This document shows positions 10,664 through 19,960 of a DNA stretch of 64,000 nt, piece after piece (position 1 is the first letter of the stretch; each line of letters begins with the position of its first letter). Source of the stretch: Actomonas aquatica (GTDB lineage Bacteria; Verrucomicrobiota; Verrucomicrobiia; Opitutales; Opitutaceae); contig NZ_CP139781.1 of assembly GCF_019679435.2 (NCBI RefSeq), forward strand, positions 1,054,001 to 1,118,000, given 5' to 3'. A model generated the notes under the pieces. That model was not told the DNA's origin and did not search any database. It saw only the letters and a list, made by a program, of their open reading frames with translations. Position numbers and translations under genes: made by a program.

Positions 10664-12622
10664 TCAGCCTTCGGCTCGCGCCTTGGCATCGGCTTCGATG
10701 GCGTCTTTCACTTTCGTCAACTCCGCGGCCACTTGGGCCTTCGCCGTGGCGAGGTCGACGCCGTCTTCCAAGGGCGCGTTGGCGAACACGTAGAACTTCA
10801 TCTTCGGCTCGGTGCCGCTGCCGCGCGCGGCAAACGAATAACCGTTGCTCAGTGTGACAAAATACAAGTCCTGCTTCGGAATGAGCTCGAGGTCGGCGTC
10901 ACGGATGTCTTGCACGCCGAAGTCCTCAAACTTGGCCACCTTCACGTCGCCAAACGCCTCCGGCGGATTCGAACGGTAGGTGTCGAGGATGCGCTTGATC
11001 TTCTCCGCGCCGGTCGCGCCTTCGTAATACAGATTGATGGTGCCTTCGGTGTAGTATCCGTGCTTCTGATACAACGCATCGAGGCGATCGAGCACGGTCT
11101 CGCCGCGGCTCTTCGCCCAGGCGCAGAACTCGGCAAACATGAGACAGGCGGCGTTGCCGTCCTTGTCGCGCACGTAGTCGTTGGGCAGGTAGCCGTAACT
11201 CTCTTCGGAGCCGAAGGCGTAGAAGGTGGAATGTTCCTGCAGCAACTTGGCGCGCGATTCAAACGGAGTCGCGTCGTAGTCGAGACCGATGCCCTGCTGC
11301 AGCATGGCGGCGGTGAGCTTCTCTTCGTAACCGCGCATCTTCGAGGCGATCCACTTGAAGCCGGTCAGAGTGTTGATGACCTTCACACCGTGGCCCTTGC
11401 CGATGGCGTCCTGCAGCGGGGAGGTCACGAAGGTCTTCACCAGCGCGACATTCTCGGAGCCGTCCTGCGGGATCCAACCGAGCTCCTTGTATTTGGAGAT
11501 GCGGTAATCGGCCAGCAGCGCGCCGATTTGGTTGCCGGTCAGCAGGTGCATCTTGCCGTCGTTGCCGCGCACCGCGCAGCCCATGCGGTCGCAGTCCGGG
11601 TCGGTGCCGACGATGACATCGAGGCCCTTCTCTTCGGCCATCTTGACCGCCAGCGCGAGCGCCTCGGCGTTCTCCGGATTCGGCGATTTCACCGTCGGGA
11701 AACGTGGATCAAAACCCGCCTGTTCCGGCACTTCACTCACGTCGCAACCGGCGTGCGCCAGCAGCGGCATCGAGGCCACGCCACCCACGCCGTGGATGTT
11801 GGTGAAACCGATCGAGAGTTTGGTCTGCTTAAAAATCTCGGTGTCGATCACCGCCTTGGACGCAGCGGCGAGGTAGGCGTCGTCGGCCGCGCGGCCGAGC
11901 GTGATCACTCGATCGCCGGACACGTCGAGGAACTCGGAGAGCTCGCTGAGCGGCACGCCGTTGACCTGATCCACTATGCCCTTGTCGTGCGGAGCAACCA
12001 CCTGGGCACCGTCTTCAAAGTAGGCTTTGAAGCCGTTGTCGTGCGGCGGATTGTGCGAGGCCGTGATGACCGCACCGCAGTGGGCACCGAGCCAACGCAC
12101 GCTGAAGCTGAGCTGCGGGGTCGAACGCGGACCATCGAAGATGAAGGCGTCACCGCCGAGCTTCACCCAAGTCGAGGCGGCGAGCTCGCAGAAGTGGCGG
12201 GAGAAGTGACGCACGTCGTGGGCGATGACGAGTGTCGGCACCTCGGGGCGGTCGGCGTCCTTGAGGAAGCCGCTCACGTAGCGGAACAGGCCGACCGTGG
12301 CGCGCACGAGGGTGAAGTCGTTGAGGATGTTGCTGCCGGCGGCGGCGTGTTCGGGCGTGCCCTGCTCGCTCGGCGTGCCGGTCTCGACCTTGGTGACGAC
12401 GCGACCGATGGTGCGGCCGCGCATGCCGCCGGTGCCGAAGGCGAGCTCGCGATAGAAACGGTCGTTCAGCTCGTCCCAAGCCTGCTGGGCCACGAGCTCG
12501 TCGATGCTCTGGTTCACCCAATCGGGCAAACCCGCCTGCAGCCACGTGGACGCGTTGCCCACGGTAGACGGAAGAAGATGACCGGCCTCACCGGCCGCTT
12601 TAATGGATTCGAGGGTGCTCAT
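10664..12622 (-). CDS. Phosphosugar mutase (phosphoglucomutase/phosphomannomutase)
   Basis: Moves phosphate between the C6 and C1 hydroxyls of a hexose phosphate in the cytoplasm, usually giving glucose-1-phosphate. At 652 residues it is longer than the 570-600 common in the family. The alpha-D-phosphohexomutase motifs are intact: phosphoserine loop ITASHNPPHDNG (about residue 162), magnesium loop GTDPDCDRMG, sugar loop GSEESYG and phosphate loop RGSGTEPK near the C-terminus. The pyrophosphorylase gene upstream on the same strand suggests a joint role in making UDP-sugars. A strong terminator follows. Confidence 0.93.
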   Translation of the reverse strand: MSTLESIKAAGEAGHLLPSTVGNASTWLQAGLPDWVNQSIDELVAQQAWDELNDRFYRELAFGTGGMRGRTIGRVVTKVETGTPSEQGTPEHAAAGSNILNDFTLVRATVGLFRYVSGFLKDADRPEVPTLVIAHDVRHFSRHFCELAASTWVKLGGDAFIFDGPRSTPQLSFSVRWLGAHCGAVITASHNPPHDNGFKAYFEDGAQVVAPHDKGIVDQVNGVPLSELSEFLDVSGDRVITLGRAADDAYLAAASKAVIDTEIFKQTKLSIGFTNIHGVGGVASMPLLAHAGCDVSEVPEQAGFDPRFPTVKSPNPENAEALALAVKMAEEKGLDVIVGTDPDCDRMGCAVRGNDGKMHLLTGNQIGALLADYRISKYKELGWIPQDGSENVALVKTFVTSPLQDAIGKGHGVKVINTLTGFKWIASKMRGYEEKLTAAMLQQGIGLDYDATPFESRAKLLQEHSTFYAFGSEESYGYLPNDYVRDKDGNAACLMFAEFCAWAKSRGETVLDRLDALYQKHGYYTEGTINLYYEGATGAEKIKRILDTYRSNPPEAFGDVKVAKFEDFGVQDIRDADLELIPKQDLYFVTLSNGYSFAARGSGTEPKMKFYVFANAPLEDGVDLATAKAQVAAELTKVKDAIEADAKARAEG

Positions 12623-12628
12623 GAAATA

Positions 12629-12665
12629 TTACGTGGTTTGACCGCAGAGGTCGCAGAAGGGCGCA
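12629..12665 (-). repeat. CTGCG-type leader of the mutase gene
   Basis: On the - strand, CTTCTGCG, CCCTTCTGCG and ACCTCTGCG units, ending in GGTCAAACC, run up to the mutase ATG. The units are 8-10 nt apart and there is no Shine-Dalgarno sequence. A sister array (CTGCGG/CTGCGTG/CTGCGGTTAAAA, + strand) lies at 12845-12880. Confidence 0.65.
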
Positions 12666-12674
12666 GAAGCCGGA

Positions 12675-12835
12675 CTAGGCGTTGGTGACATACAGCACCT
12701 GAAGCTTCGCGTGTTTGAAGTTCAACCGCAAGGCGAGCTTCAGTCCCGTGCTATTCAGGTAACCCTCCTCGCGGCAGCGATGATTTGACCGCTCAGTTCG
12801 CGGTGAGGGACGTCTTCTCCAGGAGCCCGAAACAT
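12675..12835 (-). pseudogene. GxxExxY-family protein remnant with internal deletion
   Basis: Two pieces of a GxxExxY protein (TIGR04256/PF13366 family) survive in this spacer. From the ATG at 12835 the frame reads MFRAPGEDVPHRELSGQII, matching the family start (LT/LS-x-x-II-x-A-A), then stops after AAARRVT. In another frame the family C-terminus follows (GYLNSTGLKLALRLNFKHAK), ending at the stop at 12675. The central part, about 70 residues including the motif that names the family, is missing, as is the reading frame. The remnant is bounded by CTGCG/CGCAGAT repeat arrays on both sides. Family assignment is from memory of its consensus. Confidence 0.7.
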
Positions 12836-12886
12836 TGCCCCAAAGGATCTGCGGCTATCTGCGTGATCTGCGGTTAAAACAAAAAA

Positions 12887-14344
12887 TCACTCCAGGACCG
12901 TGCCGTCGGCGATCGTCGGTTTCGGATCGGCGGCCTCCCAGGAGTCGGCGAACGACGCTTCGTCGTAACCGAAGCTGGGGGCGACCTCGAAGCCCACCGC
13001 CGGCAGGCCGCTGTCGTCCACCGCCAGACCCGCGCCGTGCGCATTGGCCCAACGAGCGAACTGACGCAGTTGGTCGTCGCGGCAGGTTGCCGGACTGTCG
13101 ACGCCCTCGGCGTTCTTCACCGGGGAAAAGTCGTCCGCGCGGCGCGTCTCGATGATCACCGGATTCTTCGCAAACGGGAGTGCATCGAACACAAACATCT
13201 CAAACTTCACGCCGTTCGGCTCGCTCGGTTTCACCGTTTCGCCGGATGCATCGACCGTCGGGATCTTCTTGTTCGCGCGATGGAAAGGCAGCGATTGCGC
13301 CGCCTGCACCGTGCCCACGAGCGGTTCCCCGCCCTGCGCCAGCCGACGCACAAACTCACGATCGAGCACGTGAATCGCGATGCTGCCCGCGAGGTAGCGC
13401 AGCTCACCGGCATCGTCGGTCTCTTCCTGCAGCTCGGTCGGCAGATCGGAATACTCCACCACCACCGTCTGGCCGCGTTGGGTGCAGAAGTGGCCGACCT
13501 TTTCGCCGGCGTAGGCCTTCGGCACCGTCTTGCTCGACATCTCCGACTGACCCAGCACGTGCCAGCCGATGAAGGCCGGGTCGATGATGCGGATGAGCGG
13601 GTTGTCGACTTGGAAATAGCTGATGATGTCGATGCCCTGCTCCGCCAGAAAATCGAGCGAGCCACTCCGCGCCAGCGCCCGCAGCGAACCGCCATGGCCG
13701 TCCGGCGACATCGCAATGTGGCCTTTGCTCTCGAGCATGATTTTGCCGTCGAGATCGACCGCCGGCATGCGCCCTTGGCGGAAGAACTTCACCTGCGATT
13801 CAGCGAGACCGAAGAAAGCGTGATCGCGGAAAAAGGACTCGGTCGCCGCATGGTTCTGGTGGCTCGTCATGATCAGCCACGGGATCGTCGTGCCGTAGCG
13901 TTTGCCGGCGGCGGCGATTTTCTCGGCGAACACTTGGAAGAGGGTCTTCTGCTTCACCGGCGTCACCGGGAACGTGCCCTTGGGTCCGTCGTAACCCAGA
14001 CGCGTGCCCTGACCACCGGCGACCGTGAACGCCGCCACGCGGCCTGCGCGCAGCGCCTCCTCGCCCACCTCGGCGGCCTCCGCCCACGCGGCACCATTGC
14101 CACCGTTTTCCGGCAGCTTTTCGTAGGCCGCCGGCTCCAAATCGGTGAGGTCGACCGCCGCGCCGTGATCGCTGTCGATCAACTCACGTTTCAGTCGCGC
14201 GATCTCCTCCAAATCGATCTCCGCTGCCTCGGCCAACAAGGCCTCCTGCGCGTCGGGCGACAGCTCCTCGAAGTAGGCAAAAACCTGCTCTTGGCCGGCG
14301 GATTTGAATGATGCGATGATTTCGGACGGGGAAGACTGGGCCAT
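12887..14344 (-). CDS. UDP-N-acetylglucosamine/UDP-glucose pyrophosphorylase, eukaryotic (UDPGP) type
   Basis: A 485-residue nucleotidyltransferase that joins UTP and a sugar-1-phosphate, releasing pyrophosphate. Evidence is the UDPGP/UAP1 signature GGQGTRLGYDGPKGTFPV at about residue 113, the long UAP-type layout and GVKFEMFVFDALPFAK toward the C-terminus. The start at 14344 (MAQSSPSEI) is preferred to the longer frame from 14710, which runs through a + strand gene. It precedes the phosphosugar mutase on the same strand, with a broken gene between them. GlcNAc-1-P versus glucose-1-P specificity cannot be settled; UAP-like motifs favour UDP-GlcNAc. Confidence 0.88.
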   Translation of the reverse strand: MAQSSPSEIIASFKSAGQEQVFAYFEELSPDAQEALLAEAAEIDLEEIARLKRELIDSDHGAAVDLTDLEPAAYEKLPENGGNGAAWAEAAEVGEEALRAGRVAAFTVAGGQGTRLGYDGPKGTFPVTPVKQKTLFQVFAEKIAAAGKRYGTTIPWLIMTSHQNHAATESFFRDHAFFGLAESQVKFFRQGRMPAVDLDGKIMLESKGHIAMSPDGHGGSLRALARSGSLDFLAEQGIDIISYFQVDNPLIRIIDPAFIGWHVLGQSEMSSKTVPKAYAGEKVGHFCTQRGQTVVVEYSDLPTELQEETDDAGELRYLAGSIAIHVLDREFVRRLAQGGEPLVGTVQAAQSLPFHRANKKIPTVDASGETVKPSEPNGVKFEMFVFDALPFAKNPVIIETRRADDFSPVKNAEGVDSPATCRDDQLRQFARWANAHGAGLAVDDSGLPAVGFEVAPSFGYDEASFADSWEAADPKPTIADGTVLE

Positions 14345-14482
14345 CGAAGGGAAAACCTGCCGCATGGCTTTCGGTTCCCGCAACGCCATAAATGCAACAG
14401 CGGCGTTTCGCTGGTGCAACGCGTTGAACCGACGTAATTGCCATTGCCCAGAGCCCCCTGCAGCCGCCAACGTCCGCCGCCG

Positions 14483-14863
14483 ATGGACTTCGTGCCCAAC
14501 GCTGTTTTTGCCGCCCCTTTCTTTGCGCTCTTCGAGTTGGTGCAACTCATCGTCAGCGAGCGCTACATCGGCGTAAAACAGATCAAGCGCGGCACCGACC
14601 CGCGCGAGGAAGGGCCGCCCAATCGCCTCGCCGGCTGGTGGGTCTTCTTTCTGGTGGTCTACTGGATGTGGATGGGCCCGATGCTCTACTACCCGTTCAC
14701 GCGAATGCACATGGCGGTGCTGATCGGCGTCGGCCTGTTCGGCTACGCCCTGCGCCGCAATGCCGGGCTAAAGTGGATCCTGGTCATCCTCACCTTCGAA
14801 GGCGCCATCCGCATCGGCATCCTCATCTCCCTCATCGGCCGCGCCTGGCGCGCCCTAACCTGA
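14483..14863 (+). CDS. Small integral membrane protein of unknown function
   Basis: A 126-residue protein with about four hydrophobic segments (starting AVFAAPFFALFELVQLIV, then WWVFFLVVYWMWMGPMLYY, MAVLIGVGLFGYAL and WILVILTFEGAIRIGILIS). The ATG at 14483 is chosen over 14438 because the upstream stretch is proline/arginine-rich. It is divergent from the pyrophosphorylase gene with 138 bp between starts. I do not recognise the family. Confidence 0.7.
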   Translation: MDFVPNAVFAAPFFALFELVQLIVSERYIGVKQIKRGTDPREEGPPNRLAGWWVFFLVVYWMWMGPMLYYPFTRMHMAVLIGVGLFGYALRRNAGLKWILVILTFEGAIRIGILISLIGRAWRALT

Positions 14864-14874
14864 GCCCGCAAAAA

Positions 14875-15060
14875 AAGTGGCCGAGGCTTCTAGCCTCGGT
14901 GCCCGCTCAGTCTAGTCGTAGCAGCGGCCGCCCGTCCCGCGACTGCGGTGATTTCGGCCGCTCTCCATCCCGCAAGTCACCTTCCTCCACCACCGCTCTC
15001 AGCGTCTCTGCGCCTCTGCGTCAAACCACCCATTGCCTCACAGCCTCCCAGCTCTCCGCC
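14875..15060. repeat. Spacer repeat modules
   Basis: Contains a GTGGCCGAGGCTTC-TAGCCTCGG palindrome (14878-14901), the long form of the GTAGCAGCGGCCG palindrome with the CCCGTCCCGCGACTGCGGTGAT insert (14918-14966), and CTCTGCG units (15000-15020). No gene is seen. Confidence 0.75.
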
Positions 15061-15076
15061 CGTCAGTCTCAGCCCA

Positions 15077-15388
15077 TCAACGCTCCCAAACCCGCGTCTC
15101 TTCTCCTGCCAGCGATGCCCGGAAAAACGCCTCCGCCTTCGAGAGCAGTTTGGCGTATTGCGAATACTGTCCCGCCCACGAGTTCGGCACCGACAGCCGC
15201 TGAATCGTGCCCGGCCTCACTTTCCCGTTCACCATCTCGGCGGCAAACTTCACCGCCATCTTGGGGTCGTGCGTATGGACCACAAAATACTGCGTCGAGC
15301 CATCGCTCGCTTCTTGTTCGATGCGCACGAAATGCGGAAAGTTCATGTCGCTGGCCCCGACCCTGATCAACGGGCTCCGTTTGGCCAC
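15077..15388 (-). CDS. Conserved-looking hypothetical protein
   Basis: A 103-residue cytoplasmic protein (MAKRSPLIRVGASDMNF...) with no recognised domain. It contains YFVVHTHDPKMAVKFAAEM and a C-terminal helix ending in RVWER. The frame keeps ordinary codon use, and a + strand frame through the same bases is clearly worse. It is divergent from the gene at 15468 and only 79 bp separates the starts. Function unknown. Confidence 0.65.
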   Translation of the reverse strand: MAKRSPLIRVGASDMNFPHFVRIEQEASDGSTQYFVVHTHDPKMAVKFAAEMVNGKVRPGTIQRLSVPNSWAGQYSQYAKLLSKAEAFFRASLAGEETRVWER

Positions 15389-15467
15389 CCCAAAGCGCCC
15401 ATCACCCCGGTCCGCTCATTTCAGCATTTCCGAACGACGCCTTTTCCGCTTCGCTGCTTCCCGTCAC

Positions 15468-16796
15468 ATGGAACTCCCCGACGACGCCCCGAAGCTGCCC
15501 AAACTTCCCTTTCTCATCGGCGACGTGATCTTCCTCGGAATCACCGCCTACTTGATCAACCAAGCGGGCTCGACGCCCTCCACCGCCAGCATTGTCGGCA
15601 TCGTGGTGAGCGCCGGCATCGCGGTGGGCTTGGGCCTCGCGCCCTTCATTGTCGGCTACGCCCGCCAGCAGGACCAACAGCTCACCGAGCGCCAAAACGC
15701 GCTGGAGGCGCTCACCCGCACCACCGCCAGCGCCGCCGACCAAGCCTGCATCGCCGCCAACGGCCTGCACGAGATCGCCGAGATCACCAAACGCAACCTG
15801 CACTCCATCGAGGAGCTGCCCGCTGCGATCGAAGCCGCCCGGCAGTCGGCCAAATCTAAAGAGAACCACCAGCACGCGACGGCAGTTGAAGCCCTGCGCT
15901 CCGACCTCGATCAAGTGCGCGAGGAGCAGGCCAGCGCCCAGGAGTCGACCACCCAACTGCTCGAAAAACTGGCCGAACAACTTACTGCCCTGGAGACCCA
16001 AGTGAGCCAACGCTTCGCCGAGCTCGAAACCCACTTGGACCAAGTCCCCTCCGCGCCGCCACCTCCTGCAATCGCCCCAGCTCCTGCTCCTAAACCGACC
16101 GCGGCGCTCGCTCCCGACCCGGAACCAGAGCCTGAGCCCGAGCCTGAGGACCTCCCTCCCGCAGCCCCGGTCGTGGAACCGGAACCGGAGCCTGAGCCCG
16201 AGCCCGAAATCGACCACGCCGAGGAACCTACCGCCGAGCCTGCCCCCACTCCCGAACCCGCCAAACCCGCGCCTAAGAAAAAGGCCAAAACCAAGAAGGC
16301 TGAGCCGAAGAAAAAACCCACGCCGCCGCCTGAGCCCTCCCTTTTTGATCCGGTAGCGGAACCCGACGAGGATGCTGAGAATTTCGACGACGAGGAAGAT
16401 CTGGTTCTCGCATCCGATGAACCCGCTCCCGCGGAGGAAGTCTCCGAAGAACCCGACGACGCTCTCGAACCGGATGCCGATGAAGACCTAGAGGAAGAGG
16501 AAGGGATCGACGACGAGCCCCCCGCGCCCTCATCCGACGGCATCACGCGCCTCACCGTGACGGCCTACATCGGCATCGGCAATCGTCTCTTCGTTCGCGG
16601 CGACGGCCCCGGCCTCAGCCGCGACGAAGGCACCCCGTTGCAGTTCGTTTCGATCGGCAAGTGGCGCTGGGAGTCCGACGCCGCCACCGAACCGGTGAAG
16701 CTCACGATTTGGAAGAACGACGAAACCGAGTGCACGGCCCTCGGCGAAATCGAACTCCCCCCCGGCGCCCAACTCGAAACCAGCGCCAACTTCTAA
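15468..16796 (+). CDS. Membrane-anchored coiled-coil protein with acidic Pro/Glu linker
   Basis: A 442-residue protein. Two hydrophobic segments near the N-terminus (about residues 16-34 and 43-62) are followed by a long heptad-rich coiled coil (about 65-190, ending QVSQRFAELETHLDQV). A low-complexity linker rich in PEPEPEPE and K/A repeats spans about 195-355, and a small folded C-terminal domain (about 355-442) begins TRLTVTAYIGIGNRLFVRG. The C-terminal domain resembles one found repeatedly in Opitutaceae-type proteins, but I cannot name it. A structural or envelope-organising role is possible. The start at 15468 avoids overlap with the divergent gene. Confidence 0.75.
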   Translation: MELPDDAPKLPKLPFLIGDVIFLGITAYLINQAGSTPSTASIVGIVVSAGIAVGLGLAPFIVGYARQQDQQLTERQNALEALTRTTASAADQACIAANGLHEIAEITKRNLHSIEELPAAIEAARQSAKSKENHQHATAVEALRSDLDQVREEQASAQESTTQLLEKLAEQLTALETQVSQRFAELETHLDQVPSAPPPPAIAPAPAPKPTAALAPDPEPEPEPEPEDLPPAAPVVEPEPEPEPEPEIDHAEEPTAEPAPTPEPAKPAPKKKAKTKKAEPKKKPTPPPEPSLFDPVAEPDEDAENFDDEEDLVLASDEPAPAEEVSEEPDDALEPDADEDLEEEEGIDDEPPAPSSDGITRLTVTAYIGIGNRLFVRGDGPGLSRDEGTPLQFVSIGKWRWESDAATEPVKLTIWKNDETECTALGEIELPPGAQLETSANF

Positions 16797-16799
16797 GCG

Positions 16800-17189
16800 C
16801 CGGTGTTTCCAGGCTGTTGCCCCTCCGCGTAGGCCGCGAGCCCTGTCCCGCACGGCGCGGTGATCGCTCGCGCTAACGTTGCCTCTCGGTCCCAGCGGTA
16901 GGCGGAAGGCGGAAGGCTATAAGCTTTCAGCCGTCAGCATTTCGACGGCGAATCGAGCCGCCTTCCGCCCTCCCTTTTTCCTGAGATCCCGACTACGAGA
17001 TTTGATTCTACACTCATAGGTTCCGGTGCGTAGCCGGTAGGCGAAGCCATCCGTGTCCATCCGTGGTTAAAAAACCTCCCTGCCTCTCGGTCCCAGCGAT
17101 AAGTGATAGGCCGTCAGCCGTCAGCTTTTCAGCGTTTTAGCTTTTCCGCGTTTTAGCGTTTCGACGGCGCATCGCGCCGCCCCCCCCCT
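16800..17189. repeat. Spacer repeats including 110-bp dispersed repeat, copy 1
   Basis: Contains the GGCCGCGAG module split by a CCTGTCCCGCACGGCGCGGTGAT insert (16832-16880), period-7 text, a CGGCG hairpin (16935), then the dispersed repeat at about 16979-17096. That repeat starts CTGAGATCCCGACTACGAG, contains GTAGCCGGTAGGCGAAGCC and ends in ATCCGTGTCC units and GGTTAAAAA. Other copies: 20288-20395, 27219-27330 and 32361-32466. No gene is seen. Confidence 0.8.
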
Positions 17190-18953
17190 TCACATCCGCA
17201 TGTGCGTGCGGTAAAACTCGACGCAAATACGCTCGATATCCTCCGGCGCATCCAACGCCTCGGCTCGCGCCGCCAGCTCCCGCGCCTCATCCATGCGCAT
17301 GTTGCGGATCAAATACTTCGCCGCCGGCAACAACGGCGGCGTCATGCTCAGCTCATCCACGCCCATGCCGAGGAGCAGCGGCACAAACACCGGATCCCCG
17401 CCCATTTCGCCGCACACGCTGACCTTGATCCCCGCCTTGTGCGCCGCCGCCACCACTTCGCGGATCACGCGCAGCACCGCCGGATGCGCCGGCTCGTAGA
17501 GCTGCGCCGTGCGTTCATTCACGCGATCGATCGCGATCAGATATTGAATCAGGTCGTTGGTGCCGATGCTGAAGAAATCACACTCGCGCGCGAGTTTGTC
17601 GGCCATGAGCGCCGCACTCGGGATCTCGATCATGCTGCCTACCGGTAGGTCCGCCTTGTGCGGCACGCCTTCGGCGGCGAGTTCCTGACAGCATTCCGAC
17701 AACAACCGCCGCGCCTCGCGCAGCTCGCGCGAACCACTGATCATCGGAAACATGATGTGCACGTTGCCATGTGCGCTCGCCCGCAGGATCGCGCGCAACT
17801 GCGCCTTAAAAATGTCGTGGTGCTCGAGGCAAAAGCGAATCGCCCGGAAGCCGAGGAACGGGTTGTCCTCGCGCGGGAACAGATGCGGCGCACCGCTCAT
17901 CGGTTTGTCGCCACCGAGGTCGAGCGTGCGGATCACCACCGGCGCATCACCGAAGGCCTCCGCCACCGTCTTGTAGGCCTGGTATTGCTCCTCCTCAGAC
18001 GGCACGCGCGGCGCCGCCAGATACAGATACTCCGAGCGAAACAGCCCCACGCCCTCCGCGGCGTGCTCCCGCACCAACTCCACTTCGTCTGGTTTTTCTA
18101 TGTTGGCACGCAACGCGACCGGCGCGCCGTCGAGCGTCACGGCCGGCTCCTGCACCGCGTCCATCAGCCGCTTTTCGAAAGACTGTTTCTCGCTGCGCAG
18201 CTCTCCGTAACGGTAGAGCGTGCGTTCGCTCGGACGCACAATGACGATGCCGTCGTAACCATCGACGATGACCTCGTCACCGTCCTTGATTTTCTCCATC
18301 GCTCCGCGCACGCCCACGACCGCTGGCACCTTCATCGAACGCGCCACGATGACCGCGTGACTGGTCTTGCTGCCCGACTGGGTCACCACGCCGAGCGCCG
18401 AAGAACGATCCAAGGTCGCCGAATCCGACGGCGCGATATCGTCGGCCACCACGATGCGTCGCCCCAGCAGCTCGCTCAGGCTCTCGGCCGTGTGGCCCAT
18501 CAAATTGTTCAGCACCCGAAACGCCACGTCGCGGATATCGCCCGCCCGTTCGCGCAGGTATTCGTCGTCGATCTCGGCAAAGGCCCGAATATAACGCTGC
18601 GCCACCGTGTTGAAACAGGCCTCCACATTTCGCCCCGATGTTTCGATCTCGCGCTCGGTTTCGGAGATGAGGGCCTGATCCTCCAACACCATCAGGTGGG
18701 CGTCGAAAATCTGCGCCTCATCGGGCCCCAGATTCTTTTCCACCTGATCCCGGATCACCGTGATCTGGCCCCGCGTGGTCATGAGGGCCTGGTTAAGCCG
18801 CTCCACCTCGGCCGCCCGCTTGTCCGCCGTAACCTGATACTCCGGCACCTCGAGTTCCGCCTTCCGATAAACAAAGGTCGGACCGTAAGCGATGCCCGGC
18901 GACGCTGAGATCCCTTGGAGGATCAGCTCGGAATTGGCATCAGTTTCGGACAT
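17190..18953 (-). CDS. ptsI: Phosphoenolpyruvate-protein phosphotransferase (PTS enzyme I)
   Basis: A 587-residue cytoplasmic enzyme that transfers phosphate from PEP to HPr. The active-site histidine is in [14 protein letters not shown] (about residue 195). The PEP-binding TIM-barrel region has [21 protein letters not shown], and the catalytic-cysteine loop [11 protein letters not shown] near residue 510. The start at 18953 (MSETDANSE) is preferred to 19019 because it gives the normal N-terminus ([13 protein letters not shown]). No HPr or EII gene is adjacent; in many Verrucomicrobiota the PTS appears regulatory, so a nonsugar role is possible. Confidence 0.95.
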   Translation of the reverse strand: MSETDANSELILQGISASPGIAYGPTFVYRKAELEVPEYQVTADKRAAEVERLNQALMTTRGQITVIRDQVEKNLGPDEAQIFDAHLMVLEDQALISETEREIETSGRNVEACFNTVAQRYIRAFAEIDDEYLRERAGDIRDVAFRVLNNLMGHTAESLSELLGRRIVVADDIAPSDSATLDRSSALGVVTQSGSKTSHAVIVARSMKVPAVVGVRGAMEKIKDGDEVIVDGYDGIVIVRPSERTLYRYGELRSEKQSFEKRLMDAVQEPAVTLDGAPVALRANIEKPDEVELVREHAAEGVGLFRSEYLYLAAPRVPSEEEQYQAYKTVAEAFGDAPVVIRTLDLGGDKPMSGAPHLFPREDNPFLGFRAIRFCLEHHDIFKAQLRAILRASAHGNVHIMFPMISGSRELREARRLLSECCQELAAEGVPHKADLPVGSMIEIPSAALMADKLARECDFFSIGTNDLIQYLIAIDRVNERTAQLYEPAHPAVLRVIREVVAAAHKAGIKVSVCGEMGGDPVFVPLLLGMGVDELSMTPPLLPAAKYLIRNMRMDEARELAARAEALDAPEDIERICVEFYRTHMRM

Positions 18954-19057
18954 GCAAGAGTGGATGGAAGTGGCGAGGAGGAAAGGGATAGCAACAGCGT
19001 CTCCCGGGGGCGGCGTCACACGATAACGATCCCTCTCCCAGAGGGGTCAATCCGGAT

Positions 19058-19960
19058 TTATGACACCCCGTCCCTGATCCGCGTCACTTCACATAGGGCC
19101 GCCTCCCCCCATCCCTCCCGGATCGTTGCAGTAATGTCATCCACCGCCGCATCCGTATCCAAGAACGCATAACACGCACTGCCGCTGCCACTCATCCGGG
19201 CCCGCACCCCATGCTTGTGCTGCAAAACTTTTATCATGGTGGGTAACGCGAGGTGCTTATCGAACGCCGGCACCTCCAGCGAATTGAACCCTAAATCATG
19301 CACCGACGCCACGGGGGTCTTGATCCACGACCGCAACCAGGCCTCCGCATCGGCTGTCGGCAGATACCCGCGCGGCGCGCCCTGCGCCAAGGTCCGGTAA
19401 GCCCACGCCGTGTTGATACTGAAACCCGGTTTAAACACCAACACCCGCTTCTCAGCCAAGCGCTGCACCACCTCCGCCGGCAAATCCTCCAAGCGTTCCC
19501 CGCGTCCCCGCATGATCACCGGCGCATCGCGCAAAAACAGCGGGCAGTCGGACCCGACCTCTGCGGCCAACGCCTCCAAGCCCCCCCGGTCCAAGGGCTC
19601 ACCGGCCAAATGATTCAGCGCCCGAAACGCCATCGCCGCATTGCTGCTGCCGCCTCCCAGCCCCGCGCCCATCGGCACGCGCTTGCGCAGATGAAAGCCC
19701 GCGCCGCCCGTCCAACCGGTCTTCGCCGCAAAGGCCCGCGCCGCCTTCAGCACCAAGTTGTCCTCACCGGTCGGCACCGCCGCATCGTCGCAAGTCAGTG
19801 AATACGCGCCATCGTCGGTCGGCGTCACTTCTAACGCGTCGCCAAACTCCAGCGGCGCGACGACCGACACCAATTCATGAAAGCCATCGTCCCGCCGCCC
19901 CGTGATCGCGAGGAAGGCATTGATCTTAGCCGGACAGAAATAGGAACGCATCCCGTTCAA
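19058..19960 (-). CDS. ispE: 4-diphosphocytidyl-2-C-methyl-D-erythritol kinase
   Basis: A 300-residue GHMP-family kinase that phosphorylates CDP-methylerythritol in the MEP isoprenoid pathway. Key features are the N-terminal CPAKINAFLAITGRRDDGFHE and the GHMP ATP loop VPMGAGLGGGSSNAAM (about residue 92). The C-terminal GHMP motif is ARMSGSGSACYAF. Start could be at 19960 or 19951 (MRSYF); both are plausible. It is followed 104 bp later by ptsI on the same strand. Confidence 0.95.
   Translation of the reverse strand: MNGMRSYFCPAKINAFLAITGRRDDGFHELVSVVAPLEFGDALEVTPTDDGAYSLTCDDAAVPTGEDNLVLKAARAFAAKTGWTGGAGFHLRKRVPMGAGLGGGSSNAAMAFRALNHLAGEPLDRGGLEALAAEVGSDCPLFLRDAPVIMRGRGERLEDLPAEVVQRLAEKRVLVFKPGFSINTAWAYRTLAQGAPRGYLPTADAEAWLRSWIKTPVASVHDLGFNSLEVPAFDKHLALPTMIKVLQHKHGVRARMSGSGSACYAFLDTDAAVDDITATIREGWGEAALCEVTRIRDGVS

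Noticed and set aside
10583-12688. 701-codon + strand ORF opposite the mutase
   Set aside because: Antisense of a gene with all four phosphohexomutase motifs; starts inside spacer repeats.
13037-14311. 424-codon + strand ORF opposite the pyrophosphorylase
   Set aside because: The - strand frame has the UDPGP signature; this one has no recognisable domain.
17658-18908. 416-codon + strand ORF
   Set aside because: Shadow of PTS enzyme I, whose active-site motifs are on the - strand.
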